From a bacterium (lineage in GTDB: Bacteria > CAIWAD01), in the NCBI GenBank assembly GCA_030685015.1, contig JAUXWS010000043.1:72682-136681 (forward strand): 64,000 bases of DNA. The letters are read 5' to 3'. Numbering within the stretch: position 1 is the stretch's first letter; the number at the start of each line of letters is the position of its first letter. The notes under the pieces were generated by a model. That model made no database searches, was not told where the DNA came from, and worked only from the letters and a program-made list of their open reading frames with translations. The position numbers were made by a program, and so were the translations under genes. Shown here piece by piece: positions 8,839 through 18,487 of the stretch.

Positions 8839-9443
8839 CGAAGCGGGCGCAAGCGGATGGACAGGTCCACGCTGCCGCGCGGCTCCAGCTGGATCACCTG
8901 GAAGGGTTCGTCGGCGGGCAGATAGCCAGGCAGGCGCAATTCCAAAAGGTGCTCGCCCGGACTCAGCTCCAGACGGGCGTCCGTCACCAATCCTGTGTCC
9001 TGGCCGTCCACGAAGATGCGCGCCCCGGGCACGTTGCTTAGCACAACCACCGTTCCCCGGTCGTCCAGCAGATACCAGGCGCCCAATCCAACGGCCAGGA
9101 CGATGAGGGCCACCCAGCCGGCCAGCCGCAGCCAGACACGGCGCCGGGCCTCCTCCAGGTTCTCCACGTGCTCTTCATAATCGAAGTAGCCCTCGCGCGC
9201 CAGGATCTGCTTGCGGGTGAGCCACTCCGTGTCGCCGTTCTCGTTGACGTATTCGAAGTAGTCCGGCGAGTTCTGGTAATAGGAGCGGGCCTCTTCGGCC
9301 ATGATGCGGCGTCTGGCCTGCTCCTGCAGGAACAGCTCCTCGGCCTCCCGGCGGGCCTCCTCCTCGTCGCGGCGCCGTTGATCCGCCTCCGCGATCTGCC
9401 GTCGCACTTCCTCGCGGATGAGGGCTTCCTGTCGTGGATCCAT
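8835..9443 (-). CDS. PEGA-domain membrane protein (short, charged N-terminus)
   Basis: 202 residues from ATG 9443, which has a GGCGGAG ribosome binding site; the frame stays open 40 codons further upstream with no family-like sequence. Residues 1-55 are a highly charged predicted coiled coil (many Glu and Arg). Residues 56-100 are acidic and aromatic. A transmembrane helix lies near 104-125. Residues 131-200 form a PEGA domain (VVLSNVPGARIFVDGQDTG, then PGEHLLELRLPGY). The likely topology has the coiled coil in the cytoplasm and PEGA outside. It is the first gene of the PEGA-PEGA-TPR set, 164 nt after ftsH. That gap shows no T-tract terminator, so read-through from ftsH is possible. Confidence 0.75.
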   Translation of the reverse strand: MDPRQEALIREEVRRQIAEADQRRRDEEEARREAEELFLQEQARRRIMAEEARSYYQNSPDYFEYVNENGDTEWLTRKQILAREGYFDYEEHVENLEEARRRVWLRLAGWVALIVLAVGLGAWYLLDDRGTVVVLSNVPGARIFVDGQDTGLVTDARLELSPGEHLLELRLPGYLPADEPFQVIQLEPRGSVDLSIRLRPLR

Positions 9444-9607
9444 GCGCTCCGCCGCAAATGAATGGATGACAGCGGCTTCCGGGTCTTGGCCGAGCTGGAC
9501 CCTGGTTGGCTTCGCCACCTGCCCCCGCCCACATCGCCTGGCGTCCGCCGGTCGGACTGGCAAGGGGGGAACTCCCGGCCATGGGTCGAGCAGCTTCCCA
9601 GGTCTGG

Positions 9608-11592
<1,985 letters not shown>

Positions 11593-11593
<1 letters not shown>

Positions 11594-12153
11594 CAGGCCT
11601 TCCGCCCGCTGTCCCGGCCGTCCACGCGCACGTAGATCTCCGGCAGATTGCGCCAGTTCTGGCGGAAATCCAGGCCGAAGCCGATGACGAACTCAGGGCC
11701 GATCTCAAAGCCGACATAATCCAGGTCGAAGGAGAGGCGGCTGTTGTCGGGCTTGTGCAGCAACGTGGCGAAGCGGACGGAGGCGGGGGCCTGCAGGGAG
11801 AACTTCTGCCTGAGGAAACTGACGGACAAACCGCTGTCCACGATATCCTCCACCACCAGGATGTGGCGCCCCCCCACCAGGCTGTCGTAGTCCTTCTTCA
11901 TCTTGACCTCGCCGGAGCTGGACAGCTCGTCGCCGTAGCTGGAGATCTTGATGAAGTCCACCTCGCAGGGCACGTCGATCGCCCGCATGAGGTCGGCTCC
12001 GAAGACGAAACCGCCATTGAGGACGATCATGAGGATCGGGTTCAAGCCCTTGTAATCCTCCGAGATCCGCCGACCGAGGACGCGGACGCGCTCCTCGATC
12101 TGCGACCGGCTGATCAGGACATCGAAGTTCATCTTTTCGATGGTCAGTGGCAT
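11593..12153 (-). CDS. hpt: Hypoxanthine phosphoribosyltransferase
   Basis: Salvages hypoxanthine and guanine with PRPP to give IMP and GMP. The 186-residue protein has the PRPP-binding loop [14 protein letters not shown] and the type I fold motifs [16 protein letters not shown] and [16 protein letters not shown], where the GFGLD segment contacts the purine. ATG 12153 gives the normal N-terminus ([15 protein letters not shown]); a 23-codon upstream extension overlaps tilS and looks spurious. It overlaps the tilS stop by 10 nt and the ftsH start by one base, so the three genes are probably translated from one message. Confidence 0.95.
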
Positions 12154-13484
12154 GGCATCATCCAGATTGGCTCTACGTTTCCCACAGCATTCCCAGGCCA
12201 GGCGCGGGCGACGCCCGGACACCAGACGACCTCGCCCCCCTGCTCCACAACCAGCTGCAGGCCCTTCTGCGCCGGGGTATAACCCAGTATTCCCATCAGG
12301 TCGGCCAGGAGTGGCCTGCGATCCGGCCCCTGACGGATGCGGTCACCGGCCCGCCAACGGCGCAGGCGCACGGCCGAAGGTCCGCCCATTGCCGCGGGGT
12401 GCCAGAGCAGCGCCACCTCCGCGGGTGGCGCACCCCATCCCACTCTCCAGACGCCGGCCCTTAGCTCTTGGCCGGGTCGCAACTCCTGGTCAAAGGGCCT
12501 GACAGCCTGCATGACCAGCCAGGCGCGAGGTCCACCGATCTCCAGCCAGGCCGACCCCAGCCGGATCCGACTCCCTCGCCGGCCGCTTTGCAGTGCCGCC
12601 ACGGCGCGGTCCAGGTGGGTTGTCGAGGGATCGCGCCCCCACAGTCCAAGCCGCCTGCCCAGTTGCCTGAGCGTCTCCCGCACCACCGCTCCATGATATG
12701 ATAGAATGGCTTCCCGTTCAAGCGAGCTGCCGCACTCGGTGGGCTGAAGATCAAGTTTGTCAAGCAGTTCCATGACTTTTTGCTTCCGCTCCCGGGACAT
12801 CGCGGCGACCTCTCGGCCCACCTCGTCCAGCAGGCGCTCCACCTCGGAGCCTCCCCGCCGAGCCAGCGGCCCCAGGATGTGGTGGCGCAGGTGGTTCCGC
12901 TCATAATCCGGCTCGCGGTTGCTGGCATCCTCGCGCCAGGGCAAGCCCAGGCGGCGGCAACGATCCCGAATCCAGTCCGGCTCCAATGTGATCAGGGGAC
13001 GGATCCAGCGCCCCGTCCGCGCCTCCATCCCGGCCGCAGCCCAAGGAGACTTCCCCTTCAGCAGCGTGGCCAGCACCGATTCCCGCTGGTCACCCGCCTG
13101 GTGGCCGAGCAGGATCACGCCATCCGCTCCGGCCAGCTCCTCCAGGCAGGCCCGCCGGCAACGGCGGGCGGCGTCCTGCAGGTTGCCCGCCGGCGGTCGG
13201 GTCCAACGTCGGTCCTCCACCACCAGGGGGAGTCGCAGGCCAGCCGCCAGGGCGCGCACGTGGGCCTCGTCGCGGTCAGCCGCCGAGCCTCGCAGGCCGT
13301 AGTTGACATGGGCGACCACCAGGCGGGCCGGCCAACAAGAGGCCATGACCGCCGCCTGGAACAGCAGATAGACGGAGTCGGCACCGCCGGAGACGGCGAC
13401 CACCCAGTGACGTTCTGAGGGAAGAAGCAACTGGCGCCAGCACTGGGCGACGGGTGGATCGGCCTCCAGGAGGGTCGCGGTCAT
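12144..13484 (-). CDS. tilS: tRNA(Ile)-lysidine synthase
   Basis: TilS converts cytidine 34 of the CAU-anticodon isoleucine tRNA to lysidine so that it reads AUA. The 446-residue protein has the N-type ATP-pyrophosphatase P-loop SGGADS at 32-37, AHVNYGLRGSAADRDE, GHQAGDQRESVL (the usual family motif is GHhxDDxxET, so this one is altered) and WREDASN. A C-terminal substrate-binding domain follows. The shift from HxxDDxxET to HQAGDQRES is a visible deviation near the active site, though context and overall layout support the assignment. It starts within the stop of the upstream hypothetical gene (ATGA). Confidence 0.92.
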   Translation of the reverse strand: MTATLLEADPPVAQCWRQLLLPSERHWVVAVSGGADSVYLLFQAAVMASCWPARLVVAHVNYGLRGSAADRDEAHVRALAAGLRLPLVVEDRRWTRPPAGNLQDAARRCRRACLEELAGADGVILLGHQAGDQRESVLATLLKGKSPWAAAGMEARTGRWIRPLITLEPDWIRDRCRRLGLPWREDASNREPDYERNHLRHHILGPLARRGGSEVERLLDEVGREVAAMSRERKQKVMELLDKLDLQPTECGSSLEREAILSYHGAVVRETLRQLGRRLGLWGRDPSTTHLDRAVAALQSGRRGSRIRLGSAWLEIGGPRAWLVMQAVRPFDQELRPGQELRAGVWRVGWGAPPAEVALLWHPAAMGGPSAVRLRRWRAGDRIRQGPDRRPLLADLMGILGYTPAQKGLQLVVEQGGEVVWCPGVARAWPGNAVGNVEPIWMMPCH

Positions 13485-14113
13485 TCTTCCAGCTGAGGAA
13501 CCTGGATCAGGTGATGGGTGGTCTGTCCGGGCTGCAAGGCCACGTCCGACTCCGAATAGATGGTGCGGTTGCGGTAGCGCACCTCCAGCAGGTAGGTGTA
13601 GGCGGAATCCGGCTCCGCCTCCTTGGCCAGGGGCAGGTTGAGGAAGACGAAGCGGCCCTGCATGTCTGTCTTGGTGCTGCGGAACTGGATGGCGGGGTTG
13701 TTGGCGCCAGAGCGGCGCAGGATCAACTGGACACCGCTGATGGGGTGGCGGTCGCTCTCGCTCACCACCTCACCCGAGATGTGGGACACGGCGGAACGCA
13801 CGGAATCGCGGCGGTCCTGGCCCTCCTCCCGATCCGTGTCGAGCTGGCGACGGCGCTCCGGGCCGATGTAGTCATTGCCGCCGCGACGCTGCGCCATGGG
13901 GCCTGCGCCCGACCCGGCCGGCCGCGGACGGCCATTGGCTGGCACCTGGTCGCCCAGCTGGACCTTGAGGTTCATGATGGCGTCCTCGAACTCCCCAGGG
14001 ACAAGAACACCCTTGCCCTCCAGCAGGAAGACGAGGGCATTGATCCTGCGGGACACGTCAGAGGCGGCGGACAGCGGCGCGGGATTGGCCGCTTTGCGGT
14101 GATTGCGCATCAA
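13481..14113 (-). CDS. Hypothetical protein with carboxypeptidase-regulatory-like beta domain
   Basis: 210 residues, no named family. There is no signal peptide. The first 60 residues form a small helical part (RRINALVFLLEGKG). A disordered linker rich in Arg, Asp and Gly follows (PERRRQLDTDREEGQDRRD). The last 100 residues look like a Ig-like carboxypeptidase-regulatory fold (SGEVVSESDRHPISGVQLIL, then TDMQGRFVFLNLP and YLLEVRYRNRTIY). It heads the tilS-hpt-ftsH message and overlaps tilS by 4 nt. The first gene of this unit may be regulatory or structural; nothing in it points to an enzyme. Confidence 0.65.
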   Translation of the reverse strand: MMRNHRKAANPAPLSAASDVSRRINALVFLLEGKGVLVPGEFEDAIMNLKVQLGDQVPANGRPRPAGSGAGPMAQRRGGNDYIGPERRRQLDTDREEGQDRRDSVRSAVSHISGEVVSESDRHPISGVQLILRRSGANNPAIQFRSTKTDMQGRFVFLNLPLAKEAEPDSAYTYLLEVRYRNRTIYSESDVALQPGQTTHHLIQVPQLEE

Positions 14114-14232
14114 TTGTTCCGTTTTTCCTACCTGAGGGGCGGGACCCGTGTGATCTCGGGTCGCCGATGGTCCGGGTCATGTGGATTTGGGATGGTTCAG
14201 CGATACCAGCAAGCTCACCAGCCAGGCACTGA

Positions 14233-14306
14233 TAGCAGTGCAGGGACTCGAACCCCGGACACGCGGATTATGATTCCGCTGCTCTAACCAGCTGAGCTAC
14301 ACTGCC
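14233..14306 (-). tRNA. tRNA-Met (CAT), elongator type
   Basis: A full cloverleaf can be folded. The 7-bp acceptor stem pairs GGCAGTG with CACTGCT, including a G1-U72 wobble. The D arm is GCTC/GAGC. The anticodon stem GCGGA/TCCGC closes loop ATCATAA with anticodon CAT, and the T arm carries TTCGAGT. Discriminator base is A; CCA is not encoded. G1-U72 and the GTAGCTCAGCTGG start resemble elongator Met tRNAs. A lysidine-type tRNA-Ile2 shares the anticodon and is not fully excluded. It lies 9 nt after the fMet gene and is surely co-transcribed with it. Confidence 0.9.
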
Positions 14307-14315
14307 AGTTTGATA

Positions 14316-14388
14316 TAGCGGGGACAGGATTCGAACCTGTGACCTTTGGGTTATGAGCCCAACGAGCTGCCAACTGCTCCACCCCGCA
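14316..14388 (-). tRNA. tRNA-fMet (CAT), initiator
   Basis: The folded tRNA shows the initiator hallmarks: an unpaired first acceptor position (U1 opposite U72), three G-C pairs in the anticodon stem (TTGGG/CCCAA flanking loop CTCATAA), and a D arm GGAGCAG typical of fMet genes. The T loop is TTCGAAT. Discriminator is A and CCA is not encoded. It is the first gene of a two-tRNA unit. Confidence 0.96.
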
Positions 14389-14400
14389 ATGAGGACACGC

Positions 14401-14429
14401 AATATAGCTGGAAGCGGAGGCCATGTCAA
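14401..14429 (-). promoter_or_regulatory. Sigma70-type promoter of the tRNA-fMet/tRNA-Met unit
   Basis: Minus strand: -35 TTGACA (14429-14424), a 17-nt spacer, then -10 TATATT (14406-14401). The predicted start is about 6 nt before the mature fMet 5' end at 14388. The -35 box is a perfect match and overlaps the stop codon of the aconitase gene. This is the clearest housekeeping promoter in the window. Confidence 0.88.
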
Positions 14430-16357
14430 GGCTGCAGCCGGGCCTTCACCCATTCCTCCAGCCCGCCGGCCAACACCAGTTCCTGCGCGGCCACGCCAAT
14501 GGGAAAGAGCGGATAGGAGCGTCCCTCTGTCTCCAGCAGGCTGCGCCGCACATCCAGTCTTGCTTGCCAGCCCGTTCTCAACGTGGGGGCGGACGGAGTG
14601 GGAAAGGCCTGGCGAAGCGCCTCCACCAGTTCCGGTGCTTCCAGCGCCAGGAAGCCGTTGTTGAGGGCGTTGCGCTTGTAGGTTTCGCTGAAGCTGCCGG
14701 CCAGCACCAGACGAATGCCGAAATGCTTTAGGGCCGTGGCCGCCTGTTCGCGACTGGATCCAGTGCCGAAATTGTAGCCGCCCACCAGCAGGTCGCCGGG
14801 GCGCGCCAACCGGCGGAACCGTGGATCATGGTTCTCCATCACCACGGCCACCTGGTCGGCCGGACCCATGTCGTCCTTGTAAGTCCACTTGCCGGCGTAG
14901 ATGCCGTCCGTGTTGAGATTGTCCACATCGCAGAAGATCAACTCCCCTGCCAGGGCCTCCGGGAATCCCGGCAGGATGCGCACCGCGGCGATGGTCGGCC
15001 AGGGTCGCTCCGGGCGATGCAGGGACACGCGCGGCAGAAGGGCGGGCAGGTCAGTGGCGGCGCAGATGACGCCGGCGCGGGCGGATGCGGCCACCACCGC
15101 TGGCGAGGCCAGGTAGGCCTTCGAGTCCGCGTGTCCCATCCGCCCCTTGAAATTGCGGTTGGTGGCGGAAATGCCGGTCTCCCCCTCCCCCAGAAGCCCC
15201 ACGCCCAAGCCGATGCAGGGTCCGCATCCGGGTGGCAGGACGCGCGCGCCCGCCGCGACCAGATCCTGCCAATCCCCTGTTTGCTCCGCCGCCGCCTGCA
15301 CCTGCGAGGAAGCGGCCGAGAGATAGAACTCCACCCCGTCCGCCACCCGGCCGCCACGCAGGACGGCGGCGGCCTGGGCCAGGTCGCCGGCCCGGCTGTT
15401 GACACAAGAGACGAGGTAGGCCTTCTGCACGGGTATGCACTCCAGCGCCAGCTCGGAGGCCGGCCGGGCCCGCTTGATGGCATTGGGACCGGCCACCCAG
15501 GGCGAGATGGTGGCGAGATCGATCTCCAGCTCGACGGCGTAGGTGGCGTCCGCATCGGCGGCGGGAGGATTCCGCCGCAGCTCGCGCAGCCGGTAGGCGT
15601 TCAGGCGCGGATGCCCCGGACGGGCGGCGGCCAGTGCCTCGAGCCAGGCCATCAGCCGCTCGTCCACCGGAAAAACCCCGGCCAGGGCGCCCCACTCGGT
15701 GGTCATGTTGGCCACAGCCAGGCGATCCTCGATGCCAAGGGTGGCCACGCCGGGGCCGGCGAACTCCACCGCATGATTCAATACCTCATCGCGGGAGAAC
15801 TCGCTGCACAAGGTCAAGATGAGATCCTTGCCCGTCACGCCGGGTCGAAGGGCGCCCCGCAGCGTGACGCGGGCGACCGGGGGAAGCTGCCACCAGGTGC
15901 GGCCGGTGGCCCAGATGGCCGCCGCATCCGTCCGCACCACCGGCGTGCCCAGACACCCCACCCCGCCGTACATGTTGGAATGGCTGTCGCTGGCCACGAC
16001 CAGGGTGCCGGGCCAGGCGAAGCCCTCCTCGATCATGATCTGGTGGCCGATGCCCCGACCGGCCGGGAAAAACATGACTCCCATGTCGCGGGCAAAGGTC
16101 TCGATGCGCGCATACTTGGCCAGGTTGGCCTCGCTGGTGTCCTGCACGTTGTGGTCCAGGGCGAACACCGGCTGGCCGGGATCCGCCATGCGCACGGCGC
16201 CGATGGACCTGAACTTGGGCATGACCGCGCCGGTGTTGTCGTGCGTCATGACATGGGCGGGCCGGATGGAAAGCAGGTCGCCGGACTGGACCCACTGGCC
16301 GGGATCCAGATCCACGGCGTGGGCCTGGGTCAGTCTTTCCACCAGGTTCTGTGGCAT
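14426..16357 (-). CDS. Aconitate hydratase, short (Aquifex-type) form
   Basis: Interconverts citrate and isocitrate with a [4Fe-4S] cluster. The protein is 643 residues, shorter than AcnA or mitochondrial forms (about 750-900) and close to the Aquifex-type putative aconitases. Cluster ligands appear as Cys318 (SCVNSRAGD), Cys378 and Cys381 (GCGPCIGLG). HDNTGAVMPKF and DSHSNMYGGVG mark substrate-binding regions, and the C-terminal swivel domain has GTGSSREQAATAL. Met at 16357 with a GGGGGA upstream is preferred over the 15-codon extension. Homoaconitase or a related dehydratase is possible, since these families share all the motifs; no leuC/leuD or lysine genes are nearby. Confidence 0.88.
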   Translation of the reverse strand: MPQNLVERLTQAHAVDLDPGQWVQSGDLLSIRPAHVMTHDNTGAVMPKFRSIGAVRMADPGQPVFALDHNVQDTSEANLAKYARIETFARDMGVMFFPAGRGIGHQIMIEEGFAWPGTLVVASDSHSNMYGGVGCLGTPVVRTDAAAIWATGRTWWQLPPVARVTLRGALRPGVTGKDLILTLCSEFSRDEVLNHAVEFAGPGVATLGIEDRLAVANMTTEWGALAGVFPVDERLMAWLEALAAARPGHPRLNAYRLRELRRNPPAADADATYAVELEIDLATISPWVAGPNAIKRARPASELALECIPVQKAYLVSCVNSRAGDLAQAAAVLRGGRVADGVEFYLSAASSQVQAAAEQTGDWQDLVAAGARVLPPGCGPCIGLGVGLLGEGETGISATNRNFKGRMGHADSKAYLASPAVVAASARAGVICAATDLPALLPRVSLHRPERPWPTIAAVRILPGFPEALAGELIFCDVDNLNTDGIYAGKWTYKDDMGPADQVAVVMENHDPRFRRLARPGDLLVGGYNFGTGSSREQAATALKHFGIRLVLAGSFSETYKRNALNNGFLALEAPELVEALRQAFPTPSAPTLRTGWQARLDVRRSLLETEGRSYPLFPIGVAAQELVLAGGLEEWVKARLQP

Positions 16358-16482
16358 TTTTCCCCCTGCTTCACTTGACCAACCACACGAACCCGCCGGC
16401 ACGCAGCGGATGCAGAAGCCGCACGGACTGCCGTCCGGCCTGGTGCAGGCCAGCCTGCGGTCCGGACCGCCCCGGGACTGCG

Positions 16483-16695
16483 TCAGGTCGCCTCGTCCAT
16501 GACGCGGACCGCCTCCGCGGCGGGGCCCTTCTCCCCTTCCACCAAGCGGAAACTGACCTCCTGGCCGGGACGCAACACTTTGCGGCCCTTGGCCTTGATC
16601 TGGGAGTAGTGGACGAAGATGTCCTGGTCAATGCCCAGACAGGTGATGAAGCCGAAGCCGTGCTTCTCGTCGAAATACTTGACTGTTCCCAGCAT
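16483..16695 (-). CDS. Cold-shock domain protein
   Basis: A single 70-residue cold-shock domain, the normal length for CspA-type RNA chaperones. The RNP1 motif is KHGFGFI (usual KGFGFI with an inserted His) and RNP2 is IFVHYSQI. It begins MLGTVKYFDEK. It sits 9 nt downstream of the carboxyltransferase gene on the same strand and so may be co-transcribed with it. The following 125-nt gap before the aconitase holds a perfect 14-bp palindrome at 16457-16470 but no T-tract. Confidence 0.95.
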   Translation of the reverse strand: MLGTVKYFDEKHGFGFITCLGIDQDIFVHYSQIKAKGRKVLRPGQEVSFRLVEGEKGPAAEAVRVMDEAT

Positions 16696-16704
16696 GGCAC
16701 TCCG

Positions 16705-18357
16705 TCAGGTCTGGATGACGCCCGGATTGAAGCGCGGAATGTGCGGATTGTGGCTGGCCGCTTCAAGGCCCAGGTCGATGGCGCGGCGGATGAGACGCGG
16801 ATCCAGGATCTCGTCCACCCAGAGGCGGGCCGCCCCATGGACCGGATCCATCTCCCGCACGTACTTCTCATGGATCTCGGCCAGGGCCGCCTGCTTCTCC
16901 GCTTCGCTTAGCTCCTTGCCGCGATGGGCCGCCTGGCCCAGCCGGATGTCGAGCAGGACCTGGGAGGCTTGGGCTCCCCCCATCACGGCGATGCGGGCGC
17001 TGGGGACGGCATAGATGAAGCGGGGATCGTAGGCCTTGCCGCACATGGCGTAGTTGCCGGCGCCGAAGCTGTTGCCCAGGATGAAGGTGAACTTGGGCAC
17101 GGTGGAGTTGGCCACGGCGTTGACCAGCTTGGCCCCGTCCTTGATGATGCCGCCGTGCTCCGCCTGGCTGCCCACCATGAAACCCGTCACATCCTGCAGG
17201 AAGACAAGGGGGATGCGGCGCTGGTTGCAGTTGAGGATGAAGCGGGTCGCCTTGTCGGCGCTGTCCGAGTAGATGACCCCGCCCACCTGCAGCTCCCCCC
17301 GGCCACTCTTGACCACCAGGCGCTGGTTGGCCACGATGCCCACCGTCCAGCCGCACACCCGGGCCGTGCCGCAGAGCAGGGTGCGGCCGTAGTCGGGCTT
17401 GTACTCGAGCCATTGGGAGTCGTCCACCAGGCGGGCCAGGATCTCCCTCATGTCGTAGGGTCGGGAGTGGTCGCGCAGCAGCAGCGCGAGCAGATCGTCG
17501 GGCGGGAATGCGGGCTCGGCCGGCTCAGCCCGGGCAAAGGGTCCAGCCGGCACGGCCGGCCACTGTCCGAAGATCTCGCGGATGCGGTTCAAGCAATCGG
17601 AGTCGTTGGCGGCCTTGTAATCGGTCACGCCGGAAATGGAGCAATGGACGGTGGCTCCGCCCAGCTTCTCGTTGTCGATCACTTCGCCAATGGCCGCCTT
17701 GACCAGGTGGCTGCCGGCCAGGAAGACGCTGCCGGTGCCCTCCACGATGAGGGCCTCGTCGCTCATGATGGGCAGGTAGGCCCCACCGGCCACGCAGGAT
17801 CCCATGATGGCGGCGACCTGGGGAATGCCCCGCGAACTCATCACCGCGTTGTTGCGGAAGATGCGGCCGAAGTGCTCGCGATCGGGGAAGATCTCGTCCT
17901 GGAGAGGCAGGAAGACACCCGCCGAATCCACGAGGTAGACGATGGGCAGGCCGTTCTCGAGGCAGATCTCCTGGGCGCGCAGGTTCTTCTTGACCGTGAT
18001 GGGAAACCAGGCGCCCGCCTTGACCGTGGGGTCATTGGCCAGGATCATGGCCAGGCGGCCCTGGATGCGGCCCAGTCCCATCACGGTTCCTGCCGCGGGC
18101 ACCGCGCCATGGTGCGGATAGAGTCCCTCGCCCGCCCACAAGCCCAACTCGAAGAAGGAACCCGGGTCCACCAGGGCTGCCACGCGTTCCCGGGCGCTGA
18201 GCTTGCCCCGCTTGTGCTGGCGCTCCAGGGCCGTCGCACCGCCGCCCTGACGGATGTGCTCGCGGCGCTGCTCGTGCGTCCGCAACAGCTCGAGGTAATC
18301 CTCCTTCTGCTGGCGCATGGCATCGGTGTCCGGGATGGGCATGCCCAGTGTGTTCAT
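16705..18357 (-). CDS. Acyl-CoA carboxylase, carboxyltransferase subunit (methylcrotonyl-CoA carboxylase beta-like)
   Basis: 550 residues of the crotonase-fold carboxyltransferase family. Visible landmarks are KGKLSARERV, the N-terminal acyl-CoA site GSCVAGGAYLPIMSDE, GSVFLAGSHLVKAA, and the C-terminal biotin-side FLQDVTGFMVG, NSFGAGNYAMCG and GGAQASQVL. These match the methylcrotonyl-CoA carboxylase beta branch (leucine breakdown) better than propionyl-CoA carboxylase, though geranyl-CoA or other acyl-CoA substrates remain possible. The start at 18357 follows AAGGAG by 7 nt. No biotin carboxylase subunit is in the window. It is divergent from the Fe-S oxidoreductase and close to etfBA, which fits acyl-CoA catabolism. 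Confidence 0.88.
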   Translation of the reverse strand: MNTLGMPIPDTDAMRQQKEDYLELLRTHEQRREHIRQGGGATALERQHKRGKLSARERVAALVDPGSFFELGLWAGEGLYPHHGAVPAAGTVMGLGRIQGRLAMILANDPTVKAGAWFPITVKKNLRAQEICLENGLPIVYLVDSAGVFLPLQDEIFPDREHFGRIFRNNAVMSSRGIPQVAAIMGSCVAGGAYLPIMSDEALIVEGTGSVFLAGSHLVKAAIGEVIDNEKLGGATVHCSISGVTDYKAANDSDCLNRIREIFGQWPAVPAGPFARAEPAEPAFPPDDLLALLLRDHSRPYDMREILARLVDDSQWLEYKPDYGRTLLCGTARVCGWTVGIVANQRLVVKSGRGELQVGGVIYSDSADKATRFILNCNQRRIPLVFLQDVTGFMVGSQAEHGGIIKDGAKLVNAVANSTVPKFTFILGNSFGAGNYAMCGKAYDPRFIYAVPSARIAVMGGAQASQVLLDIRLGQAAHRGKELSEAEKQAALAEIHEKYVREMDPVHGAARLWVDEILDPRLIRRAIDLGLEAASHNPHIPRFNPGVIQT

Positions 18358-18487
18358 CGGCGCTCCTTTTGCGGCTTGATCACGAATCATGGCTCCCGGC
18401 CAATGCCCACATGATAGAAACCAATGGACGGAAGTACCTTGCGCGGGCGGGAGACAGCCCGACCCCCATCACCAACCCGGAGGCTCC

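Noticed and set aside
14233-14306. tRNA-Ile2 (lysidine) reading of the CAT-anticodon tRNA
   Set aside because: G1-U72 and the D-arm sequence fit elongator Met better; not fully excluded.
16457-16470. 14-bp palindrome GCGGTCCGGACCGC between the cold-shock gene and aconitase
   Set aside because: Perfect but short and without a T-tract or known operator match; not enough to call a site or terminator.
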